Assembly (NCBI RefSeq): GCF_902506435.1
Contig: NZ_LR733215.1
Coordinates: 1 to 50,131, forward strand
Length of the DNA stretch: 50,131 nt
Source of the DNA: Nocardioides sp. AX2bis
GTDB lineage: Bacteria; Actinomycetota; Actinomycetes; Propionibacteriales; Nocardioidaceae
Reading direction: 5' to 3'
Position numbers and translations under genes: made by a program. The notes below the pieces were generated by a model. That model made no database searches and was not told the origin of the DNA. It worked only from the letters and a program-made list of their open reading frames with translations. Positions 23,803-31,976 of this stretch are shown here, piece after piece (the first letter of the stretch is position 1; each line of letters starts with the position of its first letter).

Positions 23803-25321
23803 ATTCGCCCGGACCCCCGCCGCCCTGATCGGCCTCGCTCTCCTGGTCTCGGCCTGTGCCGGTGCGCCGGGCGGGTCCGTGGGCGGGGAGCAGGAGGGCG
23901 AGGGCGACCGGCTGGGCGTGGCGATGCTGCAGCCACCGCGCTCGGGCCTCTCCCCCTTCAGCGACGACGCCTTCAAGCTCGCCCGCTGGAGCACGGCCGA
24001 GACGCTGGTCGTCCTCGACGACGCGGGCGACGCCGAGCCCGCCCTGGCGACCTCGTGGGAGCAGGTGGAGCCACGACGGTGGGTGCTGGAGCTGCGCCCC
24101 GACGTGGTGTTCCACGACGGCACGGCGCTGAGCGCCGACGTCGCTGCGGGCTCGCTGACCCGCGCGACGCAGGCCAGCCCGGTGCCGCGGATCCTGGACG
24201 GGGTCGAGCTCGACGTGAGCGCCACCGGGCCGCTGACCCTCGAGGTCGTCACCGGAGACGTCGACCCCCTGCTGCCGCAGCGCCTGTCCAGCCCCCAGCT
24301 GTCCGTGCTGTCCCCGGCGGCCTACGAGGACGGCGGCGCCGACCCGGAGGGCCACGGCACCGGGGCCTTCGAGCTGGTCGACGTCGACGGCACCCGCGGC
24401 GCGACGCTCGACCGGTTCGAGGGCTACTGGGGCGGCCCGGCCGCCCTGGCCGGGATCGACGTGGACTACGTGCCCGACGGCACCGCCCGTGCGGCCGCCC
24501 TGCGCACCGGCGAGGCCGATGTCGTCGAGGCCGTGCCCGTCGGGCAGGTCGCCGGCCTCGACCCCGCCCTGGTCCACGAGGTGCCGATGCCGCGCACGAA
24601 CACGCTCTACCTGAACACCGGGGACGGCCCGTTCGCCGACCCCGCCGTGCGCGCAGCCGCCCGGGCGGCGCTCGACCGCGACCGCCTGGTGGCCGACGTC
24701 TACGAGGGCCGTGCCGACGAGGCCACCGGGCTGCTGGGCCCGGCCGTGCCGTGGGCGGCCGGGCGGCGCGACGCGGAGGCGTACGGGGAGGTCCTCGCCG
24801 ACCGCGCGGACCCCGCGCCGGTCGACGGCGTCCCGATCACGCTGGGCACCTTCACCGACCGCGCCGAGCTGCCCGAGGTCGCCGTGCTGCTGGAGCAGCA
24901 GCTCGAGGCCGCCGGGTTCCAGGTCGAGCAGGAGGTGCGGGAGTACCAGTACATCGAGGCCGACGCGCTCGACGGCGCCTTCGACGCCTTCGTCCTGTCC
25001 CGCGCGACCGCGCTGGACTCCGGCGACCCGGTCGCCTACCTGGTCAGCGACTTCGGCTGCGACGGCTCGTTCAACATCAGCCAGCTCTGCGACGCCGACG
25101 TCGACCGGCTCCTCGACCGTGCCGCGCGCACCCCGGCCGGCGACGCCCGTCGCGACGCCACGATGCTCGCCGAGGCCGCGGTCCTCGGGACCGACGCCGC
25201 CCTGCCGCTGCTGCACGAGCGGGTCCTCCAGGGCGAGCAGCCCGGTGTCGTCGGAGTCGCCCGGGACCCGCGCGAGCGGGCGCTGGTCCTTCCCGGGACC
25301 ACGCTGGGCGACGACGGATGA
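23801..25321 (+). CDS. peptide/nickel-type ABC solute-binding lipoprotein, start codon missing
   Basis: This SBP family 5 protein has a lipoprotein signal (ARTPAALIGLALLVSAC, lipidated Cys codon at 23855-23857). It then has LATSWEQVEPRRWVLELRPDVVFHDG, LSPAAYEDGG, HGTGAFELVDVD and RAAARAALDRDRLV, the usual OppA/DppA signatures. The signal peptide lacks its first residues. The only upstream start in this frame (GTG 23555) would add about 80 Arg/Pro residues encoded by the PBP tail, so the true start appears lost. The stop overlaps the permease start by four bases (ATGA). Substrate is unknown. The 5' boundary given is where recognisable sequence begins. Confidence 0.8.
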   Translation, partial: SFARTPAALIGLALLVSACAGAPGGSVGGEQEGEGDRLGVAMLQPPRSGLSPFSDDAFKLARWSTAETLVVLDDAGDAEPALATSWEQVEPRRWVLELRPDVVFHDGTALSADVAAGSLTRATQASPVPRILDGVELDVSATGPLTLEVVTGDVDPLLPQRLSSPQLSVLSPAAYEDGGADPEGHGTGAFELVDVDGTRGATLDRFEGYWGGPAALAGIDVDYVPDGTARAAALRTGEADVVEAVPVGQVAGLDPALVHEVPMPRTNTLYLNTGDGPFADPAVRAAARAALDRDRLVADVYEGRADEATGLLGPAVPWAAGRRDAEAYGEVLADRADPAPVDGVPITLGTFTDRAELPEVAVLLEQQLEAAGFQVEQEVREYQYIEADALDGAFDAFVLSRATALDSGDPVAYLVSDFGCDGSFNISQLCDADVDRLLDRAARTPAGDARRDATMLAEAAVLGTDAALPLLHERVLQGEQPGVVGVARDPRERALVLPGTTLGDDG

Positions 25322-27084
25322 CGCGCGGCCCCGGGGTGGTGGCCCTCTCGCGCGCTGTCGCCGTCGGGGGAGTCCTGGTCGTGGTCGGGCTGCTGCCGTG
25401 GCTCTCGGGGCGCGACGCCGCCTACACGGTGCTCCGGGCGCGGTACGCCGACCGGGAGGCCACCCCCGAGGCGCTCGCGGCGGTCCGGGCCGAGCTGGGC
25501 CTCGCCGAGGGCCCGTGGTCGCTGCTCGCGACCTGGCTGGGGGGCCTGCTCCGCGGCGACCTGGGCCGGTCCTGGACCAGCGGTGACCCGGTCGCGCCGG
25601 GCCTGGCGGCTGCGTCGGCGGTCTCGCTGACGCTGACCGGTGCCGCCGTGGTCGTGGCCGCGACCGTGGCCGCGCCGGTGGTGGGCCTGGCGCTGCGGCG
25701 CGGGCTCGCGGGCCGTCCGGCGGCGGGTCCCGGGGTGGTCGCGACGACGCTGACCGCACTGCCGGAGCTGGTCACCGCGCTGGTGCTGCTGATGGTGCTC
25801 GGGGTCTGGCTCGGCTGGCTGCCGCCGTACGGGTGGGACTCCTGGGCCCACGTCGTGCTGCCGGCGCTCGCCCTCGGCGTGCCGGCCGGCGGCCTGGTCG
25901 GCCGGCTGCTCGCCGAGGCCGTCTCCGCGACCACGGCCGAGCGGTGGGTGGCGACCTGGCGTCGTGCGGGGTGCCGCGACCGGGAGCTGGTCGCCGGGGT
26001 CCTGCGGCGGGCGGTGCCGTCGGTCGTCGGACAGCTCGCCCTGGTCGTGGTGGGCCTGACCGGCGGTGCGGTGGCGGTGGAGGAGGTGTTCGCGGTGCCC
26101 GGCCTGGGGCGGCTGACACTCGGTGCCGCGTCCGCCCAGGACCTGCCGGTGCTCCAGGGCGGCGTGCTCGCGCTGCTGCTGCTCGCGGTCGGCGCCGGCC
26201 TGGTGGCGGCTCTGGCCCGACGCCTGATGCTCGGGCGGGGGATACGGCTGGGCGCGCTCGCGGTGCCGGTGCCCGTGGCGCTGCGCCGGCGCCGGGACGT
26301 CGCGGTGCCGGTGGTGTGCCTGGCCGTGCTCGGGGTCGTGGTGGTGGCCGGGATGCTCCGTGACCCGTACGCCTCCGCCCATCCCCGGCTGGCCCGGCCC
26401 GGCCCCGGCCTCCCGCTGGGGGCCGACGCCAGCGGGAGGGACCTGCTGGCCCGTGTCGGTCACGGAGCGCTCGCCACCGTGGGGAGCGCAGCGGCCGTGG
26501 TCGCGCTGTGCCTCCTGGTCGGTCTCGTGGTGGGGCTGCTGCCGCGCCTCGCAGTCGGTCCCGTCGAGGTCGCCAACGCCGCGCCCCCGGTGGTGGTCGG
26601 CCTGCTGGTGGCCGCGGTCCAGGGGCCGTCCGCAGCCGGCGCCGCGGCGGCGGTGGCGCTCGTGTCGTGGGCCCCGCTGGCCGCGCACACGGCGGCGCTG
26701 CTCGAGGAGGCGCGCGCCCGTCCGCACGTGGCGGTCCTGCCGACCCTCGGGGTCAGTCGGGCGCGGTTGCTGCTGGTGCACCTGTGGCCCGCGGTGGCCG
26801 GGCCGGTGGCGCGGCACGCGGCGCTGCGGCTGCCCGGCGTCGCCCTCGCGCTGGCCGCGCTCGGGTTCCTGGGCCTCGGCCCCCGTCCTCCCTCCCCCCA
26901 GTGGGGCCTGCTCCTGGCCGAGGGAGCCGGCTACCTCGAGCGGGCCCCCTGGACCGTGCTGGCCCCGACCCTCGCGCTGGCGGCGACCGCCGTGCTCGCG
27001 GTGGCGGGCGCGAGCCTGGCGCGTACGACGCCCGTGCGTGCGCCGGGTGGGCGGGTCAGCCGGCGGGCGGCAGCCGCACGGTGA
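25318..27084 (+). CDS. fused DppB-DppC-type ABC transporter permease
   Basis: This single 588-residue polypeptide contains two binding-protein-dependent permease domains usually encoded separately. Domain 1 (about 1-310) is DppB-like: ATPEALAAVRAELGLAEGP, LLRGDLGRSWTSGDPV, and the EAA-like loop WRRAGCRDRELVAGVLRRA with VEEVFAVPGLGRLTL. Domain 2 (about 330-588) is DppC-like: LPLGADASGRDLLARVGHGA, LPTLGVSRARLLLVHLWP and LGFLGLGPRPPSPQWGLLLAEG. It follows the solute-binding lipoprotein with a four-base overlap. No ATPase gene is nearby. Its 3' end overlaps the convergent histidine kinase gene by 29 bp. Confidence 0.87.
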   Translation: MTRGPGVVALSRAVAVGGVLVVVGLLPWLSGRDAAYTVLRARYADREATPEALAAVRAELGLAEGPWSLLATWLGGLLRGDLGRSWTSGDPVAPGLAAASAVSLTLTGAAVVVAATVAAPVVGLALRRGLAGRPAAGPGVVATTLTALPELVTALVLLMVLGVWLGWLPPYGWDSWAHVVLPALALGVPAGGLVGRLLAEAVSATTAERWVATWRRAGCRDRELVAGVLRRAVPSVVGQLALVVVGLTGGAVAVEEVFAVPGLGRLTLGAASAQDLPVLQGGVLALLLLAVGAGLVAALARRLMLGRGIRLGALAVPVPVALRRRRDVAVPVVCLAVLGVVVVAGMLRDPYASAHPRLARPGPGLPLGADASGRDLLARVGHGALATVGSAAAVVALCLLVGLVVGLLPRLAVGPVEVANAAPPVVVGLLVAAVQGPSAAGAAAAVALVSWAPLAAHTAALLEEARARPHVAVLPTLGVSRARLLLVHLWPAVAGPVARHAALRLPGVALALAALGFLGLGPRPPSPQWGLLLAEGAGYLERAPWTVLAPTLALAATAVLAVAGASLARTTPVRAPGGRVSRRAAAAR

Positions 27085-28903
27085 AGGTGCTGCCCCGACC
27101 CGGGTGGGAGCCGACCTCGATCCGGCCGCCGTGGCGCTCGGCCACGCGGCCGGCGATGGCCAGGCCCAGGCCGCTGCCCGGGCGGCGCCGCGCCTCGGGG
27201 TCGGTGCCCCGGTCGAACTCGGTGAACAGCCCCTCCTGGTCCTCGGGGGAGATGCCGATGCCCTCGTCGACCACCCGCAGCACCGCCCGTCCCTGAGGCC
27301 CCGACTCCCTCACCAGCTGCAGGCGCACGGAGTCGCCGGCGTCGCTGAACTTGATCGCGTTGGAGGCCAGGTTGAGCACGAGCTGCTCGAGCTCCTCGCC
27401 GTCGCCGAGCACGCGCACCCCGGGCAGCGCACCCGAGAGGTCCAGGTCGACCCCGGCGCGCTCGGCCTGGGCGACCAGCTGGTCGGCGACGGTGAGGACG
27501 ACCCCGGTCAGGTCCACCGGCACGTGCTCGACCGTCGCCGGGTCGCGCAGCCGGGCGAGCGTCAGCATGTCCTGCACCAGCCGCAGCATCCGTTCGCCGC
27601 TGGCCTGGATCGCCTGGTGCGCGCGGGCGGTGACGGCCGGGTCGTCTCGGACCATCTCGAGGTTGCCGAGGATGGCCGCCAGCGGGTTCTTCAGCTCGTG
27701 CACGACGGTCGTGATCACCTCGGTGCGGTGGGCGTCGAGCCGCTCGAGGCGCTGCAGCACCTCGTGCTCCCGCAGCCGGACCCGGGCGGTGCCGATCACC
27801 CGGCCGAGCTCGCGCGCGACGTCGAGGGCGGCGTCCTCCTCGGCCTCGGTCCACGCACCGGCCTCCCCGGTGCGCGTCAGCACGACGTACCCCAGGCACT
27901 GGCGCGCCGACCCCAGCGGGACCATCACGAACTGCGCGTGGCCCAGGGCCCGCAGCCAGTCGACGATGCGCCGACGGCTCGTCGCCGGGACGACGTCGTC
28001 CCCCTCGGTGCGGTGCTCGTCGATCACCACGGTGCGCCGGTCCGCCCAGCAGGCCCCGGCGACCCGCCACGCGGAGGCGAACGCGCGCGCCTCGTCGAGC
28101 GCGGGCCAGCCCTGGTCCTCGGCGGCGGAGTGGTGCATGGTCCGCCCCAGGTCGGCGGGGTAGTTCACCGCCTCCCACGCGCCGCCGTCGTCGGCGAAGA
28201 GGCGGATCCACGCCTTCTCCGCGCGGAAGCCCTCCAGCAGCGGCGGGACGCAGGCCGGGAGCACCTCGGCGAGCTCCAGGGAGTCCGAGGCGGTCGAGAC
28301 CAGCCGGCGCACCGCCGCGGAGAGCCGGACCCGCTCCTCCAGCCGCTCACGCTCCCGCGCCTGACCCACGGCCAGGCCGATCTGCACCGCGTAGATCTCC
28401 AGGATGGCCCGGGCCTCCGGGCCCGGCCGACGACCGTCGGCGGGCAGGTCCAGACCGAGCACTCCGAGCAGGTGGCCGTCGGCGCCGCACAGCGGGGCGT
28501 AGAGGGCGTCGTCGGGCTGCCAGGCGTCCGGCTCGTCGATCGCGGGCTCGTCGGTGCGCCACACCACGGCGTCGTCGGGCAGGACATAGCGCCCGGCCGG
28601 CACGAACCGCAGCAGGCCCCACCGGTCGGCGGTCTCGAGCTCGGCCTCGACGTCCTCGACGCGGTGGCGGCTCCCGCTGACCGCCTCGGCGCCCGGCCCG
28701 ACCGCGACCACGGTCTCGAAGAAGCCGCAGGCGCTGAGCAGGTTGACCGCGACCCCGCCGAAGCCGAGCACGTCGCGCACGCCCTCGGCGGCGGCGCGCA
28801 GCACGTCGTCCAGGCGACCGCCGCTGTTGACCAGCAGCAGCACGCGGTGCAGGTCGCGGAGCGCGGCGGCCTGGGTGGGTGGCGGCGTCGGGGTGGCAGG
28901 CAT
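27056..28903 (-). CDS. GAF-GAF sensor histidine kinase (soluble)
   Basis: This 615-residue kinase has no clear membrane segment. Two GAF-like domains are at about 20-175 and 200-380. A HisKA helix with the phospho-acceptor H-box VVHELKNPLAAILGN comes near residue 402. The HATPase_c domain has the N box LVLNLASNAIKFSD, the G1 box VVDEGIGISPED, F box LFTEFDRG and G2 box GSGLGLAIAGRV. No response regulator is adjacent, so it is an orphan in this window. ATG 28903 is chosen for GAGGA eight bases upstream; an in-frame upstream start at 28957 lacks that. The input signal (redox, light or small ligand) cannot be told. Confidence 0.88.
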   Translation of the reverse strand: MPATPTPPPTQAAALRDLHRVLLLVNSGGRLDDVLRAAAEGVRDVLGFGGVAVNLLSACGFFETVVAVGPGAEAVSGSRHRVEDVEAELETADRWGLLRFVPAGRYVLPDDAVVWRTDEPAIDEPDAWQPDDALYAPLCGADGHLLGVLGLDLPADGRRPGPEARAILEIYAVQIGLAVGQARERERLEERVRLSAAVRRLVSTASDSLELAEVLPACVPPLLEGFRAEKAWIRLFADDGGAWEAVNYPADLGRTMHHSAAEDQGWPALDEARAFASAWRVAGACWADRRTVVIDEHRTEGDDVVPATSRRRIVDWLRALGHAQFVMVPLGSARQCLGYVVLTRTGEAGAWTEAEEDAALDVARELGRVIGTARVRLREHEVLQRLERLDAHRTEVITTVVHELKNPLAAILGNLEMVRDDPAVTARAHQAIQASGERMLRLVQDMLTLARLRDPATVEHVPVDLTGVVLTVADQLVAQAERAGVDLDLSGALPGVRVLGDGEELEQLVLNLASNAIKFSDAGDSVRLQLVRESGPQGRAVLRVVDEGIGISPEDQEGLFTEFDRGTDPEARRRPGSGLGLAIAGRVAERHGGRIEVGSHPGRGSTFTVRLPPAG

Positions 28904-29009
28904 GGGGGTGGTCCTCGGGGCGTGGGTGCTACGAAGGGTAGGCGGGGCCGGGGACACCCGTCTGCGTTTCCGTCACCCGCTCCCACCCGTCCGGACCAGC
29001 GGGTGCGGG

Positions 29010-29753
29010 TCAGCGGCCGCGGTCCGCGAGCCGGGTGCGCAGGCTGACGAGCGCCGACGCCGGCACCCCGGCGGCCAGCAGCACGGCGGGGACGTCGGTG
29101 CCGAGCAGGTAGGCCCGCGCGGCCGGCAGCCGGTCGGCGACCCGGTGCTCGAGCTCGGCGGCCGTCGGGACCGGGTCGGTCCGGGTCACCCAGGAACCGG
29201 TGGCGCCGTCCCACGCCAGTCCGTGCCCGGGGTGCGTGGCCGCCCCGCGGAACCCACCGGCGTAGTCGCCCACGACCGCGTCCGTCTCGACGCCCACGGC
29301 AGCCAGCAGCAGGGCCGAGAGCATCCCGGCCCGGTCCCGCCCGCCCTGGCAGTGCAGCAGCACCGGACCCGGCGCCTCGACGACCGCGACGACCGCGGCG
29401 GCGACCAGGTCCGGGAAGCGCCGCACCGTGGCTTCCCAGCCGTGCGGGTGGTCGAGCCAGGGACCGACCTCCTCGAGGTACGCCGCGTCGTGCGGGTCCT
29501 CCAGCGGGGCGTGGACGACCTCGACCCCCACCGCCCCGCCGGGGTGCCGGCCGCCCTCCCGTTCCTCGGCGTTGCGCAGGTCGACGACCCGCGCCAGCCC
29601 TGCGGAGGCGGCCTCGCGCCACCCGCGGTCGGTCATCGTCGTCGGTGCCGCCGACCGGAACACCTGACCACCGCGGGTCCGGCCCCCGCCGGCCAGGGGC
29701 AGGCCCCCGAGGTCGCGCAGGTTGCGGGCACCGTCCCACCGTGGCGTCGTCAC
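29010..29753 (-). CDS. tyrosine-protein phosphatase (Y_phosphatase3 / DSP-like)
   Basis: This 247-residue protein carries the cysteine phosphatase signature LLHCQGGRDRAGML (HCX5R; Cys nucleophile, Arg phosphate loop). Upstream are NLRDLGGLPL and RSAAPTTMTDRGWREA, typical of the actinobacterial and mycobacterial PtpB-like family that can act on phosphotyrosine or phosphoinositides. VVDLRNAEERE provides the general-acid region. The GTG at 29753 is chosen because the family motif NLRDLGG then sits near the N-terminus and AGGA lies upstream. It is divergent from the SLC13-like permease gene, with 74 bp between starts. The physiological substrate is unknown. Confidence 0.85.
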   Translation of the reverse strand: MTTPRWDGARNLRDLGGLPLAGGGRTRGGQVFRSAAPTTMTDRGWREAASAGLARVVDLRNAEEREGGRHPGGAVGVEVVHAPLEDPHDAAYLEEVGPWLDHPHGWEATVRRFPDLVAAAVVAVVEAPGPVLLHCQGGRDRAGMLSALLLAAVGVETDAVVGDYAGGFRGAATHPGHGLAWDGATGSWVTRTDPVPTAAELEHRVADRLPAARAYLLGTDVPAVLLAAGVPASALVSLRTRLADRGR

Positions 29754-29827
29754 GGGCCGATCCTGGCAGGGCGTCGTAGGCTCCGCGGCGGTCCTGCGGG
29801 ACCCCGGGCCGGGGGGAGGGAGGGCGC

Positions 29828-31033
29828 GTGCGAGGTCGGACGGCGGCACCGCTGTGGCTGCTGAGCGCCGTGGCCGGCGTCGCCGTGGTCGCCACCGGCC
29901 TGCTCGCCCCGACGTCGGCGGAGGCGGTGCTGGCCCGGGTCGGTCCCGTGCTGGTCTTCCTGGTGGCGCTGACCCTGCTCGCCGAGCTGTGCGAGAGCGC
30001 CGGCCTGTTCGACCTCGCCGCCGACCTCGCGGCCCGGCTGGCCGGCGGCCGTACGTGGCTGCTGTTCGGGGTGGTCGTCGCCCTGGCCACCACGACCACC
30101 GTGCTGCTCAGCCTGGACACGACCGCGGTGCTGCTGACCCCGGTCGTGCTCACCCTCTGCGCCCGCCTGGGGCTCCCGCCGCTGCCGTTCGCGATGGCCA
30201 CCGTGTGGTTGGCCAACACCGCCAGCCTGCTGCTGCCGGTCTCGAACCTGACGAACCTGCTGGCGCTGCGCACCCTGGGCCTGCACCCGGCCGAGTACGC
30301 GGCCCGCGCCCTCGCGCCGGCGGTCGCCGCCGTGGTCGCGACCGTCGTGGTGCTCGCGGTGCGGCACCGGCACGAGCTGCGCGGGTGCTACGTCGTCCCC
30401 GCACCCCGGCCGGTCGAGGACCCCGTCCTGCTGGGGGCCGCCCTGGCGGCGGTGCTCGGGTTCGCCACGGCCGTGCTCGCGGGCGCCGACGTGCCGGCCG
30501 CGGCCGTGCTGGCCGCCTGCGCCCTGGCGGCGGTCGCGGGCGTACGGCGTCGCGCGCTGCCCTCGCGCAGCACCTGGTCGCGGGCGCTGCCCTGGCGCCT
30601 GGTGCTCACCGTGACAGGCCTGTTCCTGGTGGTCGCGGCGGCCGACGAGCGCGGCCTGGGGCGGGTGACGGCCGCCGTGGCCGGCGAGGGCGGCGGGTTC
30701 ACCGACCTGCTGCGGTTGGCGGCGACGTCGGCCGGCGCGGCCAACCTGGTCAACAACCTGCCCGCGTACCTCGCCCTGGAGCCGGCCGCCGGCGACGCCG
30801 TGCCCCGGCTGCTCGCCGTCCTCGTCGGCGTGAACGCCGGGCCGCTGGTGCTGGTGTGGGGGTCGCTGGCGACGCTGCTGTGGCGCGAGCGCTGCCGGGC
30901 ACGGGGGCTCGAGGTCACCGCCCGGTCGTTCGCCGTCTCCGGGCTGGTGCTGGTGCCGGTGGTGCTGGTCGCGGCGACCGCCGCCCTGGCCCTGGTCGGT
31001 GGGGGCGTGGGGGGTGGTGGGGGCGGTGGCTAG
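29828..31033 (+). CDS. SLC13/ArsB-like ion transporter
   Basis: This 401-residue permease has about ten helices and belongs to the ion transporter superfamily. The repeated signature loops are LLSLDTTAVLLTPVVLTL and NTASLLLPVSNLTNLLAL in the first half, and AANLVNNLPAYLAL in the second. These resemble ArsB and citrate-type carriers. The C-terminus ends in a run of glycines. GTG 29828 is preceded by a GGGAGGGAGGG tract that can serve as ribosome binding site. No arsenic genes are nearby, so the substrate (arsenite, dicarboxylate or other anion) is open. The patatin gene follows after nine bases. Confidence 0.8.
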   Translation: MRGRTAAPLWLLSAVAGVAVVATGLLAPTSAEAVLARVGPVLVFLVALTLLAELCESAGLFDLAADLAARLAGGRTWLLFGVVVALATTTTVLLSLDTTAVLLTPVVLTLCARLGLPPLPFAMATVWLANTASLLLPVSNLTNLLALRTLGLHPAEYAARALAPAVAAVVATVVVLAVRHRHELRGCYVVPAPRPVEDPVLLGAALAAVLGFATAVLAGADVPAAAVLAACALAAVAGVRRRALPSRSTWSRALPWRLVLTVTGLFLVVAAADERGLGRVTAAVAGEGGGFTDLLRLAATSAGAANLVNNLPAYLALEPAAGDAVPRLLAVLVGVNAGPLVLVWGSLATLLWRERCRARGLEVTARSFAVSGLVLVPVVLVAATAALALVGGGVGGGGGGG

Positions 31034-31036
31034 CCT
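31031..31036 (+). promoter_or_regulatory. -10 element of patatin gene, leaderless type
   Basis: TAGCCT lies six bases before GTG 31043 and overlaps the stop codon of the preceding permease gene. Confidence 0.45.
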
Positions 31037-31042
31037 CCTGCG

Positions 31043-31891
31043 GTGACCAGACGCGCACTCGTCCTCGGCGGCGGCGGCATCACCGGGATCGCCTGGGAGC
31101 TCGGCCTCCTGCACGGCCTGGCCCGTGCCGGGGTCGACCTCACCGACGCCGACCTCGTCGTCGGGACCTCCGCCGGGTCCGTCGTCGGGTCGCTGGTGCG
31201 GTGCGCCCCGGCGGCCGGGACCGACCTGGCGGCCCTGTACGCCTCCCAGCTCGAGCCGCCGGAGCCGGGCCCGACGGCCCGGATGGGGCTGTCGACGATC
31301 GCGCGGCTGGCCCCGCCGTTCCTGCTGCCCGGCGACGCCGAGCGCAAGCGCGCCCGGCTCGGGCGCCTGGCGATGCGGCACCCCGGCGACGGCGAGGAGC
31401 GGGTCGAGGTCCTCCGCGGCATCGTGCCCTGGGAGGAGTGGCCCGAGCGGGCGCTGAAGGTCACCGCGGTCGAGGCCGAGACCGGCCGGTTCACCGTCTT
31501 CGACCGCTCGGCCGGCGTCAACGGCGTGCCCCTGGTGCGTGCCGTCTCCGCCAGCTGTGCCGTCCCGCTGGTGTGGCCGACCGTGGTGGTGGGCGACCGG
31601 CACTACCTCGACGGCGGCTTCCGCTCGACCGCGAACGTCGACCTCGCCGCCGGGTACGACGACGTCGTGGTCGTCGCCCCGCTGCCGCGCGCGTTCTCGC
31701 GGGCGACCTCGATCCCGGCCCAGCTCGCGCGCACCGGCTGCACCCGCTCGGCGGTGGTGGTGCCGGACGCGCAGGCGCTGACCGACATCGGCCGCAACGT
31801 CCTCGACTTCGCCCATCGCGCCGACGCCGCGCGTACCGGGCTGCGCCAGGCGGCCGACGTGGTCGAGCGGGTCGGCGCCGCCTGGGGCTGA
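31043..31891 (+). CDS. patatin-like phospholipase
   Basis: This 282-residue serine hydrolase of the patatin family acts on acyl esters of lipids. The oxyanion-hole motif GGGGITGIAWE is near residue 9. The nucleophile elbow GTSAGS provides the catalytic serine. The DGG motif (HYLDGGFRSTANVDLA) provides the catalytic aspartate. SASCAVPLVWP precedes it, as in bacterial patatins. There is no signal peptide, so it is probably cytoplasmic or a secreted effector without a classical signal. GTG 31043 follows the SLC13-like gene closely and has its own possible -10. The natural lipid substrate is unknown. Confidence 0.9.
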   Translation: MTRRALVLGGGGITGIAWELGLLHGLARAGVDLTDADLVVGTSAGSVVGSLVRCAPAAGTDLAALYASQLEPPEPGPTARMGLSTIARLAPPFLLPGDAERKRARLGRLAMRHPGDGEERVEVLRGIVPWEEWPERALKVTAVEAETGRFTVFDRSAGVNGVPLVRAVSASCAVPLVWPTVVVGDRHYLDGGFRSTANVDLAAGYDDVVVVAPLPRAFSRATSIPAQLARTGCTRSAVVVPDAQALTDIGRNVLDFAHRADAARTGLRQAADVVERVGAAWG

Positions 31892-31963
31892 GGGGCGTGG
31901 CGGGCCCGGCGGGGCGCGCCGGCGCCGGACTGGGTGGGCGTGGCGGCACCACGCGGGCTGACC

Positions 31964-31969
31964 TAGGTT
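31964..31969 (+). promoter_or_regulatory. -10 element of dehalogenase gene, leaderless type
   Basis: TAGGTT lies seven bases before GTG 31977. The 85-bp gap after the patatin gene shows no ribosome binding site. Confidence 0.55.
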
Positions 31970-31976
31970 CGCCGTC

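Noticed and set aside
21412..27084. A single 1890-residue protein covering PBP, SBP region and permease
   Set aside because: The middle third in this frame is Arg/Gly-rich nonsense, while the +1 frame encodes a clear solute-binding protein; the permease has its own ATG with ATGA coupling. The open frame is a GC-bias effect plus a missing PBP stop.
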